Source of the DNA: Porcincola intestinalis
GTDB taxonomy: Bacteria > Bacillota > Clostridia > Lachnospirales > Lachnospiraceae
Reading direction: 5' to 3'
Assembly: GCF_009696445.1 (NCBI RefSeq)
Contig: NZ_VULZ01000005.1
Coordinates: 62,001 to 126,000 of the forward strand
Length of the DNA stretch: 64,000 nucleotides
Shown here: in pieces, positions 27,492 to 35,508 of the stretch
Numbering within the stretch: the first letter of the stretch is position 1
Layout of the letters: each line of letters begins with the position of its first letter
Translations under genes and position numbers: made by a program
The notes under the pieces: model-generated
Told to the model about the DNA's origin: nothing
The model's database searches: none
The model's input: only the letters and a program-made list of their open reading frames with translations

Positions 27492-29125
27492 AGTGTATCT
27501 ACTGCGGGGCAGAACTGACCGGTGAGACCATCTGCAGAAACTGCGGGGCGGATGTCTCGATTCAGAAGCGGATTGTGAGGATTTCCAACCTTCTGTATAA
27601 CAGAGGGCTGGAAAAGGCTTCTGTGCGGGATCTTTCCGGAGCCCAGACGCTTCTGAGGCAGAGTGTCCGCTTCAACAAGGAAAACATCGATGCAAGGAAT
27701 CTGCTCGGCCTCTGCTATTTTGAGACCGGCGAGGTTGTTTCAGCGTTAGTGGAGTGGGTAATCAGCAGCAATCTGAAACCGGAAAATAATCTGGCCAAGC
27801 AATATCTGGGAATCCTTCAGAGCAATAAGAACAGGCTTGATGTCATCAACTCTACGATCCGCAAGTACAATCAGTCGATTGAGTACTGTCTGGGCGGCCA
27901 CGAGGACATGGCCATCATGCAGCTCAAGAAGGTGATCGCGCAGAATCCGAAGATGGTCAAGGCGTATCAGCTTCTGGCTCTTCTGTATATGAAATATGGA
28001 GAGTGGGATCGCGCAGGAAGGCTTTTGAAAAAAGCAGCGCAGATCGACAACACCAACACAACGACACTCAGATACCTGACGGAAGTCCGCAGAGAAAGGG
28101 GCAGACGTCCATTTGCGAGACGAAGAAGTAGTGCGCCGGGGCAGGAGGATGAGAAGTCGGTCCGGTATCTTTCGGGAAATGATGTTGTCATCATGCCGAC
28201 AACGTTCAGGGACTCTTCCACGGTCGCCACAATCATCAACATCTTTCTTGGAATTCTGCTGGGGGCAGCCATCGTATGGTTCCTGACAGTTCCACAGGTG
28301 CGGCAGAGCGCCAACGATGAGGCAAACAAGTCGGTCATGGATGCCAATGCGTCTCTGGCGACCGCGACCGCGACTGCACAGGACCTCCAGGATCAGATTG
28401 ACAGCGCCAATCAGTCTGCAAAGAATGCTGAGAAGGAGCGGGATGACGCAAACAGCCGGATTGAAAGCTACAACAGTCTGCTCTCGGTCGCGGACCTTTA
28501 TGTTCTTGGCGACCAGATCAAGACGGTCGAGGCACTCGGGAAACTGAAAGCAGATGATTATGACGGTGCCGGGAAGACATTGTATGATGATATTACATCC
28601 CAGATTGGAGATGCACTTTTCAATCAGTACTTCACGAAGGGATCCCAGGCATATGTAAACAAGGACTATGCCGGAGCAGCGGCTGCTCTGCAGCAGGCAG
28701 TCGATTCGGACAAGGAAGGAAAGGCTGCCAACTACAAGAATGCCCTGTATTATCTGGCGTTTGCTTACTACAACCAGGGTGATTACACAAAAGCGGATGA
28801 GATTTTCAAGGCTTACATCGAGAAGTATCCGAATGAGGCTTCCACCATCCAGCCCTACATGAATGGAGGCGCATCCTCGGCAGGCGCAGGAGCCAGCAGC
28901 CAGTCAGCGTCACAGGGAGAGGCGTCTGTGAATTCATCAAACCCAACAGCGCAGACGAACTCGTCTCAGGCTTCCGCGTCCGGAAGCTCGCAGAGTGGAA
29001 CCGGCGCAGGGGCAGAGAATATTACCGTATATGGAAACAGCACGCAGACGCCGCAGGTAGCCTGGACGGATCCTGTGACGGGACAAAACTATGATATGTA
29101 CGGAAATCAGATCAATGCGCAATGA
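27488..29125 (+). CDS. Zinc-ribbon, TPR and transmembrane protein of unknown function
   Basis: Protein of 545 residues. Order of parts: a four-cysteine zinc ribbon (CIYCGAE...CRNCGAD, residues 3-20); TPR-like helical repeats to ~200; a basic stretch; one membrane helix (~240-262, IINIFLGILLGAAIVWFLTVP); a coiled coil (~265-325); a second TPR block (~365-455, YVNKDYAGAAAALQQAV, ALYYLAFAYYNQGDYTKADE); and a Ser/Gly/Ala/Gln-rich tail. The N-terminal half is predicted cytoplasmic and the C-terminal half outside. TPRs on both sides of the membrane suggest an adaptor between a cytoplasmic partner and the envelope. The gene is coupled to the small gene upstream. Confidence 0.8.
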   Translation: MKCIYCGAELTGETICRNCGADVSIQKRIVRISNLLYNRGLEKASVRDLSGAQTLLRQSVRFNKENIDARNLLGLCYFETGEVVSALVEWVISSNLKPENNLAKQYLGILQSNKNRLDVINSTIRKYNQSIEYCLGGHEDMAIMQLKKVIAQNPKMVKAYQLLALLYMKYGEWDRAGRLLKKAAQIDNTNTTTLRYLTEVRRERGRRPFARRRSSAPGQEDEKSVRYLSGNDVVIMPTTFRDSSTVATIINIFLGILLGAAIVWFLTVPQVRQSANDEANKSVMDANASLATATATAQDLQDQIDSANQSAKNAEKERDDANSRIESYNSLLSVADLYVLGDQIKTVEALGKLKADDYDGAGKTLYDDITSQIGDALFNQYFTKGSQAYVNKDYAGAAAALQQAVDSDKEGKAANYKNALYYLAFAYYNQGDYTKADEIFKAYIEKYPNEASTIQPYMNGGASSAGAGASSQSASQGEASVNSSNPTAQTNSSQASASGSSQSGTGAGAENITVYGNSTQTPQVAWTDPVTGQNYDMYGNQINAQ

Positions 29126-29131
29126 TGCGCA

Positions 29132-29165
29132 GCCGGACAGCAGCCGCCATGGCTGCAGCTGCCGG
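29132..29165 (+). other. Hairpin between the TPR gene and the RelA/SpoT-domain gene
   Basis: GCCGG/CCGGC outer arms and GCAGCC/GGCTGC inner arms around a GCCAT loop. No T-run follows, so it is not a classical terminator; it may be a processing or stabilising structure. Confidence 0.45.
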
Positions 29166-29182
29166 CATACAGGAGTTCACCG

Positions 29183-31201
29183 ATGAGCAGACCCTATTCG
29201 ATAGATGACCCGGAGGATATGAAGACAGACCAGGTCCTCTTTACAAAAGAAGAGCTTGCAGAGAATGTGAAGGTTCCACCGATGGTGGAACAGGATCTGA
29301 AGCGGATCATAAGCGACCGGATGGAACAGTGCGGTCTTTATTTCCGTTGTTTTTCGAGAATCAAGACCGCTGCCTCCATGGAGAGTAAGTTTGAGCGGAA
29401 GGATTATAACCAGGGCCATAAGCTTCAGGATCTGATCGGGGTGCGCATCAACCTGTACTTTGATGATGACATTTCAATCTGCCAGAATATCATGGCGAAT
29501 ACGTTCGATGTGGTCAACTGGTCGACTTCCAAGCGTGAGGAGGATGAGTTCAAGCCGCAGAAGCTCAACGGCGTCTTCCGGCTGCCTGCCTATCTGAAGG
29601 CAGAGATTTCGCCCCAGACCTGGGACATGTGTATCGATGATACCTTCGAGATCCAGATCAAGACGATGTTTTTTGAAGGCTGGCATGAGGTTGAGCATGA
29701 CATGCGGTACAAGGGAGAGGAGCTCTGGAGCCACTATCCGGGATTCTCCAGGTATTTCAACTCGATCCTTGCGACGCTGGAGCTGTGCGACAAATCGATG
29801 GTGACGCTCTTCGAGGACCTGGGGCATGCGCTGTACAAGTCCGGAAGGTGGAGCGACATGGTGAAGAGTCATTTCCGACTGAAGCTGGGAGCGGCACAGC
29901 TCTATCCGGAAGTCGAGAAGATTCTGAACGAGGACATGGTCAATACGGAGAATCTGGCAAAAAAGATATTCCGCACGCCGCGGCCGGTTCTGATCGGACA
30001 GCTTCTGGCGAAATCGCGGAGAATTCCGATCAATGTCAACACGATCATCGCACTCCTGAATGACAGCGTATTTCACGATCCCCGGCTGGAGGAGGTCTTC
30101 AGCAAACGGGATGTCTACAACGATGGCCGGGAGGACACGGATGCGGAGTCCAGGCACTATGAAATCCGTCCGCTCACCAGGCATACTGTTTTTCAGATGA
30201 AAACGGTGGTGGATGGGAGTCGTATGCGGCAGGAGGAAAAGCCTTCGGTACAGCTTCTCTTTGAGACCTGCAGCAATATCATCTACAGCTGGATCAGCCA
30301 GAAATATGGAAGCCTGTTCCATGGGATGCCGGAGAAGGTATCTTCCTTCCATGCGGAGGTTATGGCTTTCAATGTGACGGTTCTCTACAACGAGGAGAAG
30401 CACAGACTGAAGGCGCATGTGCGCCACATTGACCCGGAGATCGGCGGCAGGGTCTGGTTTGCCGAAGCCAATCTGTACGAGAGCTACGACGGAACTCCTT
30501 CATCGGGTGATGAGGAAATCGGCGGGAAGGCGGAGAAAGGCGCACGGCCGCAGGTCTGGCTGGAAACGGTCAACGGGTATGCAGAGCCTGACCGGGAGGA
30601 GTCCGCGGGAACGGATGCTTCCTCCAGGTTTTTCAGCTACCCGGCTTTTTACAAGAATATTGTGGATAATGTCGGGATCTCCAATGGTCTGCCCTGCTCC
30701 GGAAGAAGGCGGATTCTCAGGGAGGACCAGATCGGAGAGGTGGCTGCGGCGATCAAGGGAGAGCGGCAGTTTCCGATTGTTCTGATCATCTCGAAAGATG
30801 ACGGTCATGGCATGATGGATGAAGACTGGCTGATGCAGCTGCGCGTCTCGGATTTTACGAGGACAGTCTGGCGCTATGCGCATGTTCTGTGCAGCTACGA
30901 GGCACAGGGGAGAGAACTGCTCAGGCAGATTGGAGATGTGCGGTATAATTCGGAGCCTCAGATCCCCAGGCTGTATATTTTCTGGCCGGATGGCTCCTCG
31001 GATGATTACGGGGCGGAGGATATCGAGAACAGCTCCTTCGGCCGGCACCTGGAAGCCAGGGGGGATGCGAGGACCTACGACATTGTGCATGGCGGACAGG
31101 CATTCTATCACAGGATTGTCACGGATCTGAGAGACTACAACGTTTCTGCCAGCATGTGGGATGGATTCCGGCTTGATATCCAGACAGGCATCCCCGACTG
31201 A
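29183..31201 (+). CDS. Long protein with divergent RelA/SpoT nucleotidyltransferase domain
   Basis: Protein of 672 residues. Residues ~35-235 carry a RelA/SpoT synthetase-like domain: RIKTAASMESKFERK (59-73), KLQDLIGVRINLYFDDD (80-96) and FEIQIKTMFFEGWHEVEHDMRYK (155-177), which match small alarmone synthetases. The usual KPNGYxSLH segment, which holds the tyrosine stacking on the acceptor nucleotide, reads KLNGVFR (127-133), so it is degenerate. No hydrolase HD, TGS or ACT domain is seen. The ~430-residue C-terminal part is unrecognised. It could be an enzyme with a different acceptor (some relatives act on tRNA or ATP) or a sensor without activity. TTCACCGATGAGC precedes with a weak AGGAG site. 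Confidence 0.75.
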   Translation: MSRPYSIDDPEDMKTDQVLFTKEELAENVKVPPMVEQDLKRIISDRMEQCGLYFRCFSRIKTAASMESKFERKDYNQGHKLQDLIGVRINLYFDDDISICQNIMANTFDVVNWSTSKREEDEFKPQKLNGVFRLPAYLKAEISPQTWDMCIDDTFEIQIKTMFFEGWHEVEHDMRYKGEELWSHYPGFSRYFNSILATLELCDKSMVTLFEDLGHALYKSGRWSDMVKSHFRLKLGAAQLYPEVEKILNEDMVNTENLAKKIFRTPRPVLIGQLLAKSRRIPINVNTIIALLNDSVFHDPRLEEVFSKRDVYNDGREDTDAESRHYEIRPLTRHTVFQMKTVVDGSRMRQEEKPSVQLLFETCSNIIYSWISQKYGSLFHGMPEKVSSFHAEVMAFNVTVLYNEEKHRLKAHVRHIDPEIGGRVWFAEANLYESYDGTPSSGDEEIGGKAEKGARPQVWLETVNGYAEPDREESAGTDASSRFFSYPAFYKNIVDNVGISNGLPCSGRRRILREDQIGEVAAAIKGERQFPIVLIISKDDGHGMMDEDWLMQLRVSDFTRTVWRYAHVLCSYEAQGRELLRQIGDVRYNSEPQIPRLYIFWPDGSSDDYGAEDIENSSFGRHLEARGDARTYDIVHGGQAFYHRIVTDLRDYNVSASMWDGFRLDIQTGIPD

Positions 31202-31328
31202 ACCCTTCCTCCGAAGCCCGGCTGTGACGGGGACACGGCTATCTGTCCCGAAGCTGTCATATTCCATACGAACCAAAGCCAGGCTATGGAAGGGGCACGG
31301 CAGCTGCGAGGGCTGCAGCCTCGCCTGT

Positions 31329-32960
31329 TCAGAAAGCAGGAACGGGATCGGTGCAGGATTCCCGGATGGCTTTCCGGACCGGGAGAATCATATGCGGGGA
31401 GACAGAAAGGGAATCGACCCCCATCTTCAGAAGCCTGTCGGTGACAGCCGTGTCAGCCGCAAGCTCTCCGCAGATACCGACCTGGCAGCCGTACCTGTGG
31501 CCATTTCTGACTGTTATCTCAATCTCCTTCATGACAGCTTCGCTGTAAGGGTCGTAGAAGGAATCGAGGCTTCCGTTCTGCCTGTCCATCGCCAGTGTAT
31601 ACTGTGTCAGGTCGTTGGTTCCGATCGAGAAAAAGTCAACCTCTCCGGCCAGCTCATCGGAGAGAAGAGCGGAGGCAGGGGTCTCAATCATAATGCCAAT
31701 CGGACAGCTGCGCCAGGGAATCTGGCGCTTCGTCAGCTCATCCTGCACACTGCGGATGAGCTTTTTGATTTGGAGGATTTCCCGGACAGAGGTGATCATC
31801 GGGAACAGGATGGACAGGTTCCCACAGACGCTGGCCCGATAAATTGCCCGGAGCTGGCACGAGAAAAGCTCCGGGTGCGTGAGACCGATCCGGATTCCCC
31901 GAAATCCGAGCGCCGGATTCTTTTCCTGCGGCAGGTTCAAAAGCTCTGACTGCTTGTCCGAACCCAGGTCAAGCGTACGAATGATGATCGGCCTGCCGCC
32001 CATCAGGCGGCAGGCTTCCTTGTAGCTCTTAAACTGTTCCTCCTCGTCCGGAATGGTTCTTCTGCCAAGACAGAGAAACTCCGTCCGGAACAGACCGACA
32101 CCCTCTGCGTCGTTCTCAAGCGCGGACGCGATATCGGACGGCGTCCCGATGTTGGCATAGAGCCGGATCGGCTTTCCGTCGGTGGTAACGGATTCCTGCC
32201 CGATCATGGCACGGTACTGGCTGCGGTTTTCCAGCAGCGAAGTGCGGCGCATCAACAGACGGCGCTCTGTCTCTTTGTCCGGGTCAATGCACAGCGTCCC
32301 GCTCTCGGCGTCTACAATTGCCTGATGTCCGTCCCACTCCTCCCGGACCGGAATTCCGCTGACAGCCGGGATATCCAGCCCCCGGGCCAGGATGGCGGCA
32401 TGGGAAAGAGGCGAGCCCTCCAGCGTGATAAAGGCCAGCACAAGCTCGCGGTCCAGCTGGAGGGTGTCAGAAGGCAGCAGATCCGTGGCCGCAATCAGAG
32501 AGGGCTCTTCCAGCTTCCGGTCCCTTCCGGTCCCCTTCAGGATGCGGATGAGACGCTGGATGGCATCCAGCAGATCGGCGCTTCTGGCACTGAAATAGTC
32601 GCTTCCCATGGCTGAAAACAGATCGGTGTATTTTCGGGCGATCGTGAAGACAGCATACTCCGCATTGGCCTTTTCACTGCGGATGAGATCGAGAATACCG
32701 CGGTTCAGCTCGCTGTCGGAGAGAAGCTGTGCCTGTGCCTCGAATATCGCTGCATTCTCAGTCCCGACCGCATCAGCTGCCTGCTGCTTCAGGCACATCA
32801 GCTCCGTTTCTGCCGATTTCCGCGCGGAAAGATAGCGGTTTACTTCCGCATCCACATCTGCGACAGCTTTTTTCTTTTCCACATGGAGCCCGCGCTCCAG
32901 AATGTGAATCTTCCCGGCAGCGATTCCGCTGTGCAGGACCTTTCCCCGATAGATTTCCAT
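31329..32960 (-). CDS. ptsI: PTS enzyme I (phosphoenolpyruvate-protein phosphotransferase)
   Basis: Protein of 543 residues, slightly shorter than the usual ~570. Phospho-histidine at His187 in GSPLSHAAILARG, the PEP-binding segments TEFLCLGR, PIIIRTLDLGSDKQ and GFRGIRIGL, the metal/PEP site FSIGTNDLTQYTLA, and the catalytic cysteine loop CGELAAD. It passes phosphate from PEP to HPr to drive sugar uptake. The gene lies 108 bases behind the GH32 gene on the same strand, but no HPr or EII gene is adjacent. The RBS GGGAGC precedes the ATG. Confidence 0.93.
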   Translation of the reverse strand: MEIYRGKVLHSGIAAGKIHILERGLHVEKKKAVADVDAEVNRYLSARKSAETELMCLKQQAADAVGTENAAIFEAQAQLLSDSELNRGILDLIRSEKANAEYAVFTIARKYTDLFSAMGSDYFSARSADLLDAIQRLIRILKGTGRDRKLEEPSLIAATDLLPSDTLQLDRELVLAFITLEGSPLSHAAILARGLDIPAVSGIPVREEWDGHQAIVDAESGTLCIDPDKETERRLLMRRTSLLENRSQYRAMIGQESVTTDGKPIRLYANIGTPSDIASALENDAEGVGLFRTEFLCLGRRTIPDEEEQFKSYKEACRLMGGRPIIIRTLDLGSDKQSELLNLPQEKNPALGFRGIRIGLTHPELFSCQLRAIYRASVCGNLSILFPMITSVREILQIKKLIRSVQDELTKRQIPWRSCPIGIMIETPASALLSDELAGEVDFFSIGTNDLTQYTLAMDRQNGSLDSFYDPYSEAVMKEIEITVRNGHRYGCQVGICGELAADTAVTDRLLKMGVDSLSVSPHMILPVRKAIRESCTDPVPAF

Positions 32961-33009
32961 GAAAGCTCCCAGATAACAAGTTTATGACATGCGTGTCAAT
33001 CAGTCCTGC

Positions 33010-33037
33010 CACCACTCGCATGCAAGCATGCGTGGTG
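33010..33037. repeat. Imperfect palindrome with CGCATGC core, related to the aroE-aroD element
   Basis: CGCATGC-AA-GCATGCG (33017-33032) with flanking CACCA/TGGTG arms. Read on the - strand it is preceded by AAGTCCGTC and has a GCATGCTTGCATGC core, close to the AAGTCCGTC and GCGTGCTTGCACGC of the element at 45580-45793. It lies between GH32 and ptsI, where it might act as a processing hairpin. There is no T-run on the - strand. Confidence 0.6.
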
Positions 33038-33068
33038 ACGGACTTTTGACACTGTAATCAGTCTGCGG

Positions 33069-34682
33069 TCAGACCGGGAACGGGACATCCATTTCCCGAT
33101 ATTCCCAGGACTGGCAGGATCGAAGACCATATTCCGCGTTCACCATCCGGACCTTTGAATCCTTGTGATTGGGATAGTACCGGGTTGTCATGACGTGTTC
33201 CCCGTCATTGATGAAAATCTCGATGATGCTGGAATCAACCAGAATCCTCAGATTCCTGAGTGCGCCGACCTTTGCCCGCCGAAGCTTCCGACCGCCGGAC
33301 GCCCTCGCTGCTGCTTCTGCGATGTCCTCTCTGCCTACAAGGCTGTCAGCAGCAAGGACTGCACCCTCCGCCTGAGCCGCTGCCGCAGCCCTTGCTGAAA
33401 GCCTCCGTACACCGGATTCAAGGGAGAGCGTGACAACTCCCTCCTCGTACTGAAGCGTTACGACATTCGGCTGAAGCAGGCTTCCGATCCGAACGCGCAC
33501 ACTGCCGTCCCCGTCCCCGATCATCAGCTCGCCGGTGCCGTTTTCATAGCTGACCGGCTCCCCGTTCATCGGTGCAAGCCGGGTCTGCCGGAGTGCAAGG
33601 ATCTCATCGACCGGCCTTTGCAGGATTCTGCCGTTCCGGACGCTCAGCTGGCGCGGGACGGTCAGAATTCCCTGCCAGCCCTCCTTGTCTGCCGTGAGAT
33701 TGGTATAGGAGGCATCTGGCATCCCTGCCCAAGCAAGCAGGATTCTGCGCCCGGCCGCATCCTCGAATGTCTGCGGCGCATAGAAGTCAAAGCCCTGATC
33801 CCACTCATGGAAGCTTTCTCTTCGAACCAGCTGGCCGCCGCGCGTCTCTCCCTCCACGAAAAAGTAGCCGGCGGAATAGTGGTTCTGAAAGTGGTAGTCC
33901 TCCTGATCCAGCCCCTGCGGGCACACGGACAGCACTGTTTTGCCGTCAAGATGAAAGTAGTCCGGGCATTCCCACTGGTACCCGAAGCCCTCCGGGATGT
34001 AGTACTCCTTCAGATAGTCCCAGTGGATCCGGTCTTTGCTGGTATAAACGAGGGCGCAGCCGTTCCCGGGCCTGTTCCTGTGACTCTTTTTGCCTCCGTC
34101 TGTACAGGATTCCGCTTCATCTATGCTCGAAGCGGATGAAGGCGCCGCAGCATCACCATCCGGCGGACTGTCCTTCATCCCGGCTGCCAGCACCATGTTG
34201 TACCGGTCGTTCTCCTTCCAGACGTTCGGATCCCGAATCATCAATGTCAGGTTATCCGGGTAATCAGGATTCGAGAGCAGAAGCGTTTTCCGGCTGAAAT
34301 CCCGGCCATCCTCTGAGCAGATCAGAAGCTGATTGGATATTCGGTTTTCGTCGTCCGGGCACTCGCCCGGTGCACACCGGATGATGCCGCTGTAGAACAG
34401 GTTCATGCCATGTTCATCGACGAGGGCAGAACCTGGATAGACACCGTCTCGCTCATGTTCGCCAGCCGCAATCGCGATCCCCTCATACTTCATCTCCGTC
34501 AGCGAGCGGCCCTGGAAATGTCCCCAGACTTTCGTGGACCTGCCGGTCGGGTCTCCCGGTGTATACAAGAAAAAAATGTGGTAGATGCCGTTCATCTGAC
34601 ACAGACCGACGGGGTCTGACATCCATCCGTCCGGTGGAGAGAGGTGAAATCCCGGTCTCCAGGAGTCAAGAAAATAGTTCAT
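33069..34682 (-). CDS. GH32 beta-fructofuranosidase / sucrose(-6-phosphate) hydrolase
   Basis: Protein of 537 residues from the ATG at 34682, which follows CAGAGGG; an upstream in-frame ATG at 34724 lies inside the promoter and is not used. Five-bladed propeller motifs: WMSDPVG at 20-26 (nucleophile Asp23; the family usually has WMNDPNG), RDP at 150-152 and the acid/base Glu238 in WECPDY. A C-terminal beta-sandwich follows (LRILVDSSIIEIFINDGE). Residues ~171-206 form a Ser/Asp-rich insert. There is no signal peptide, so it works inside the cell, fitting hydrolysis of phosphorylated sucrose or short fructans brought in by a PTS, of which enzyme I is the next gene. Confidence 0.9.
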   Translation of the reverse strand: MNYFLDSWRPGFHLSPPDGWMSDPVGLCQMNGIYHIFFLYTPGDPTGRSTKVWGHFQGRSLTEMKYEGIAIAAGEHERDGVYPGSALVDEHGMNLFYSGIIRCAPGECPDDENRISNQLLICSEDGRDFSRKTLLLSNPDYPDNLTLMIRDPNVWKENDRYNMVLAAGMKDSPPDGDAAAPSSASSIDEAESCTDGGKKSHRNRPGNGCALVYTSKDRIHWDYLKEYYIPEGFGYQWECPDYFHLDGKTVLSVCPQGLDQEDYHFQNHYSAGYFFVEGETRGGQLVRRESFHEWDQGFDFYAPQTFEDAAGRRILLAWAGMPDASYTNLTADKEGWQGILTVPRQLSVRNGRILQRPVDEILALRQTRLAPMNGEPVSYENGTGELMIGDGDGSVRVRIGSLLQPNVVTLQYEEGVVTLSLESGVRRLSARAAAAAQAEGAVLAADSLVGREDIAEAAARASGGRKLRRAKVGALRNLRILVDSSIIEIFINDGEHVMTTRYYPNHKDSKVRMVNAEYGLRSCQSWEYREMDVPFPV

Positions 34683-34722
34683 CGATTTCCCTCTGTCAAT
34701 GCATTCGATTTGTTTCGCCTTC

Positions 34723-34751
34723 ATTATAGAAAAGATGGAAAAACTTGTAAA
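34723..34751 (-). promoter_or_regulatory. Sigma-A promoter of the GH32-ptsI unit
   Basis: On the - strand TTTACA (34751-34746), a 17-base spacer, then a perfect TATAAT (34728-34723). Transcription would begin near 34716, so the GH32 start must be 34682 and not the ATG at 34724. Confidence 0.75.
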
Positions 34752-34813
34752 TTTGCAGATGAAGTTTTTTTCAGGGCTCTTTCCATGGCCTCTTTTGGAT
34801 CTGAAACAACATC

Positions 34814-34830
34814 ATGTGTAGTATACACAT
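34814..34830. promoter_or_regulatory. Perfect dyad ATGTGTA-GTA-TACACAT
   Basis: A 7-base inverted repeat with 3-base centre in the 352-base divergent region between GH32 (-) and mraZ (+). It stands ~60 bases upstream of the GH32 -35 box and ~75 bases upstream of the mraZ -35 box. It has the form of an operator for a dimeric regulator; which unit it controls is unknown. Confidence 0.45.
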
Positions 34831-34904
34831 CATGCCGGGCAGATGTGGTAGAAAAAGGAGCAAAAAAAGTGCATAAAACAGAGACTGCAAACAGATGTTC
34901 TCCA

Positions 34905-34933
34905 TTGCAGAATGCACTAGGATGCTTTAAACT
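34905..34933 (+). promoter_or_regulatory. Promoter of the mraZ division/cell wall cluster
   Basis: TTGCAG at 34905-34910, a 17-base spacer and TAAACT at 34928-34933, placing the transcript start near 34940, immediately before the MraZ boxes. Confidence 0.55.
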
Positions 34934-34943
34934 AAGAGCCGTA

Positions 34944-34969
34944 GTGGTAGAAAGTGGTGAAATGTGGTG
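34944..34969 (+). promoter_or_regulatory. MraZ operator: three GTGG boxes at 10-base spacing
   Basis: GTGG occurs at 34944, 34954 and 34964, exactly one helical turn apart (GTGGTAGAAA, GTGGTGAAAT, GTGGTG). MraZ proteins bind such short direct repeats with TGG cores next to their own promoter and repress the cluster. A further GTGGTAGAAA lies at ~34845. Confidence 0.75.
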
Positions 34970-35034
34970 TTTAAGGGAGGAAAAATGGAAAAGATCCATC
35001 TTTCCGGCGCCTCATTTCCGGGTGAGGAATTCGG

Positions 35035-35466
35035 ATGTTCTATGGTGCAAATTATAACACCCTGGATGCAAAGGGCAGACTGATCATCCCGAAACAGTTC
35101 CGTGAACAGCTCGGCGAGTCGTTCATGATGACGAAGGGACTGGATGGGTGCCTCTATGTCTTCCCGATGAGCGAATGGAATTCCTTCGAAGAGAAACTGG
35201 CCGCACTGCCACTTACAAACAAAAACGCCAGAGCGGTTGTCAGGCATTTTGCTGCAGGCGCGACTCTCTGTGAAATGGATAAGCAGGGGAGAATTCTTGT
35301 GCCGGAGGTGCTCAGGGATTTTGCTCATCTTCAGAGAGACATTGTCGTGGAAGGCTCTATGAAACGGATTGAGATCTGGTCAAAGGAGCAGTACGACAGG
35401 CAGGCAGAAGAGGACAACATCGACGAGTCCATGGAGGCGCTGGATGGTCTGGACCTTTGTCTGTAA
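35035..35466 (+). CDS. mraZ: Transcriptional regulator MraZ
   Basis: Protein of 143 residues with two SpoVT/AbrB-like DNA-binding motifs, DAKGRLIIPKQFR (12-24) and DKQGRILVPEVLR (~82-94). MraZ forms a ring that binds the repeats ahead of its own gene and tunes expression of the division and cell wall cluster. Start ATG 35035 has GTGAGGA eight bases upstream and gives the normal N-terminus MFYGANYNTLDAKGR. An alternative short frame from 34985 with a stronger GGGAGG overlaps this start and is described among the findings. Confidence 0.95.
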   Translation: MFYGANYNTLDAKGRLIIPKQFREQLGESFMMTKGLDGCLYVFPMSEWNSFEEKLAALPLTNKNARAVVRHFAAGATLCEMDKQGRILVPEVLRDFAHLQRDIVVEGSMKRIEIWSKEQYDRQAEEDNIDESMEALDGLDLCL

Positions 35467-35508
35467 GACTCATCGCCGGATTAAGGGCCCGGCAAAGGAG
35501 GATGAAAG

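Noticed and set aside
31202-31328. Bidirectional terminator between the convergent RelA/SpoT-domain and ptsI genes
   Set aside because: A small GCGAG/CTCGC hairpin near 31306-31325 is present but has no T-run on either strand; nothing else is visible in these 127 bases.
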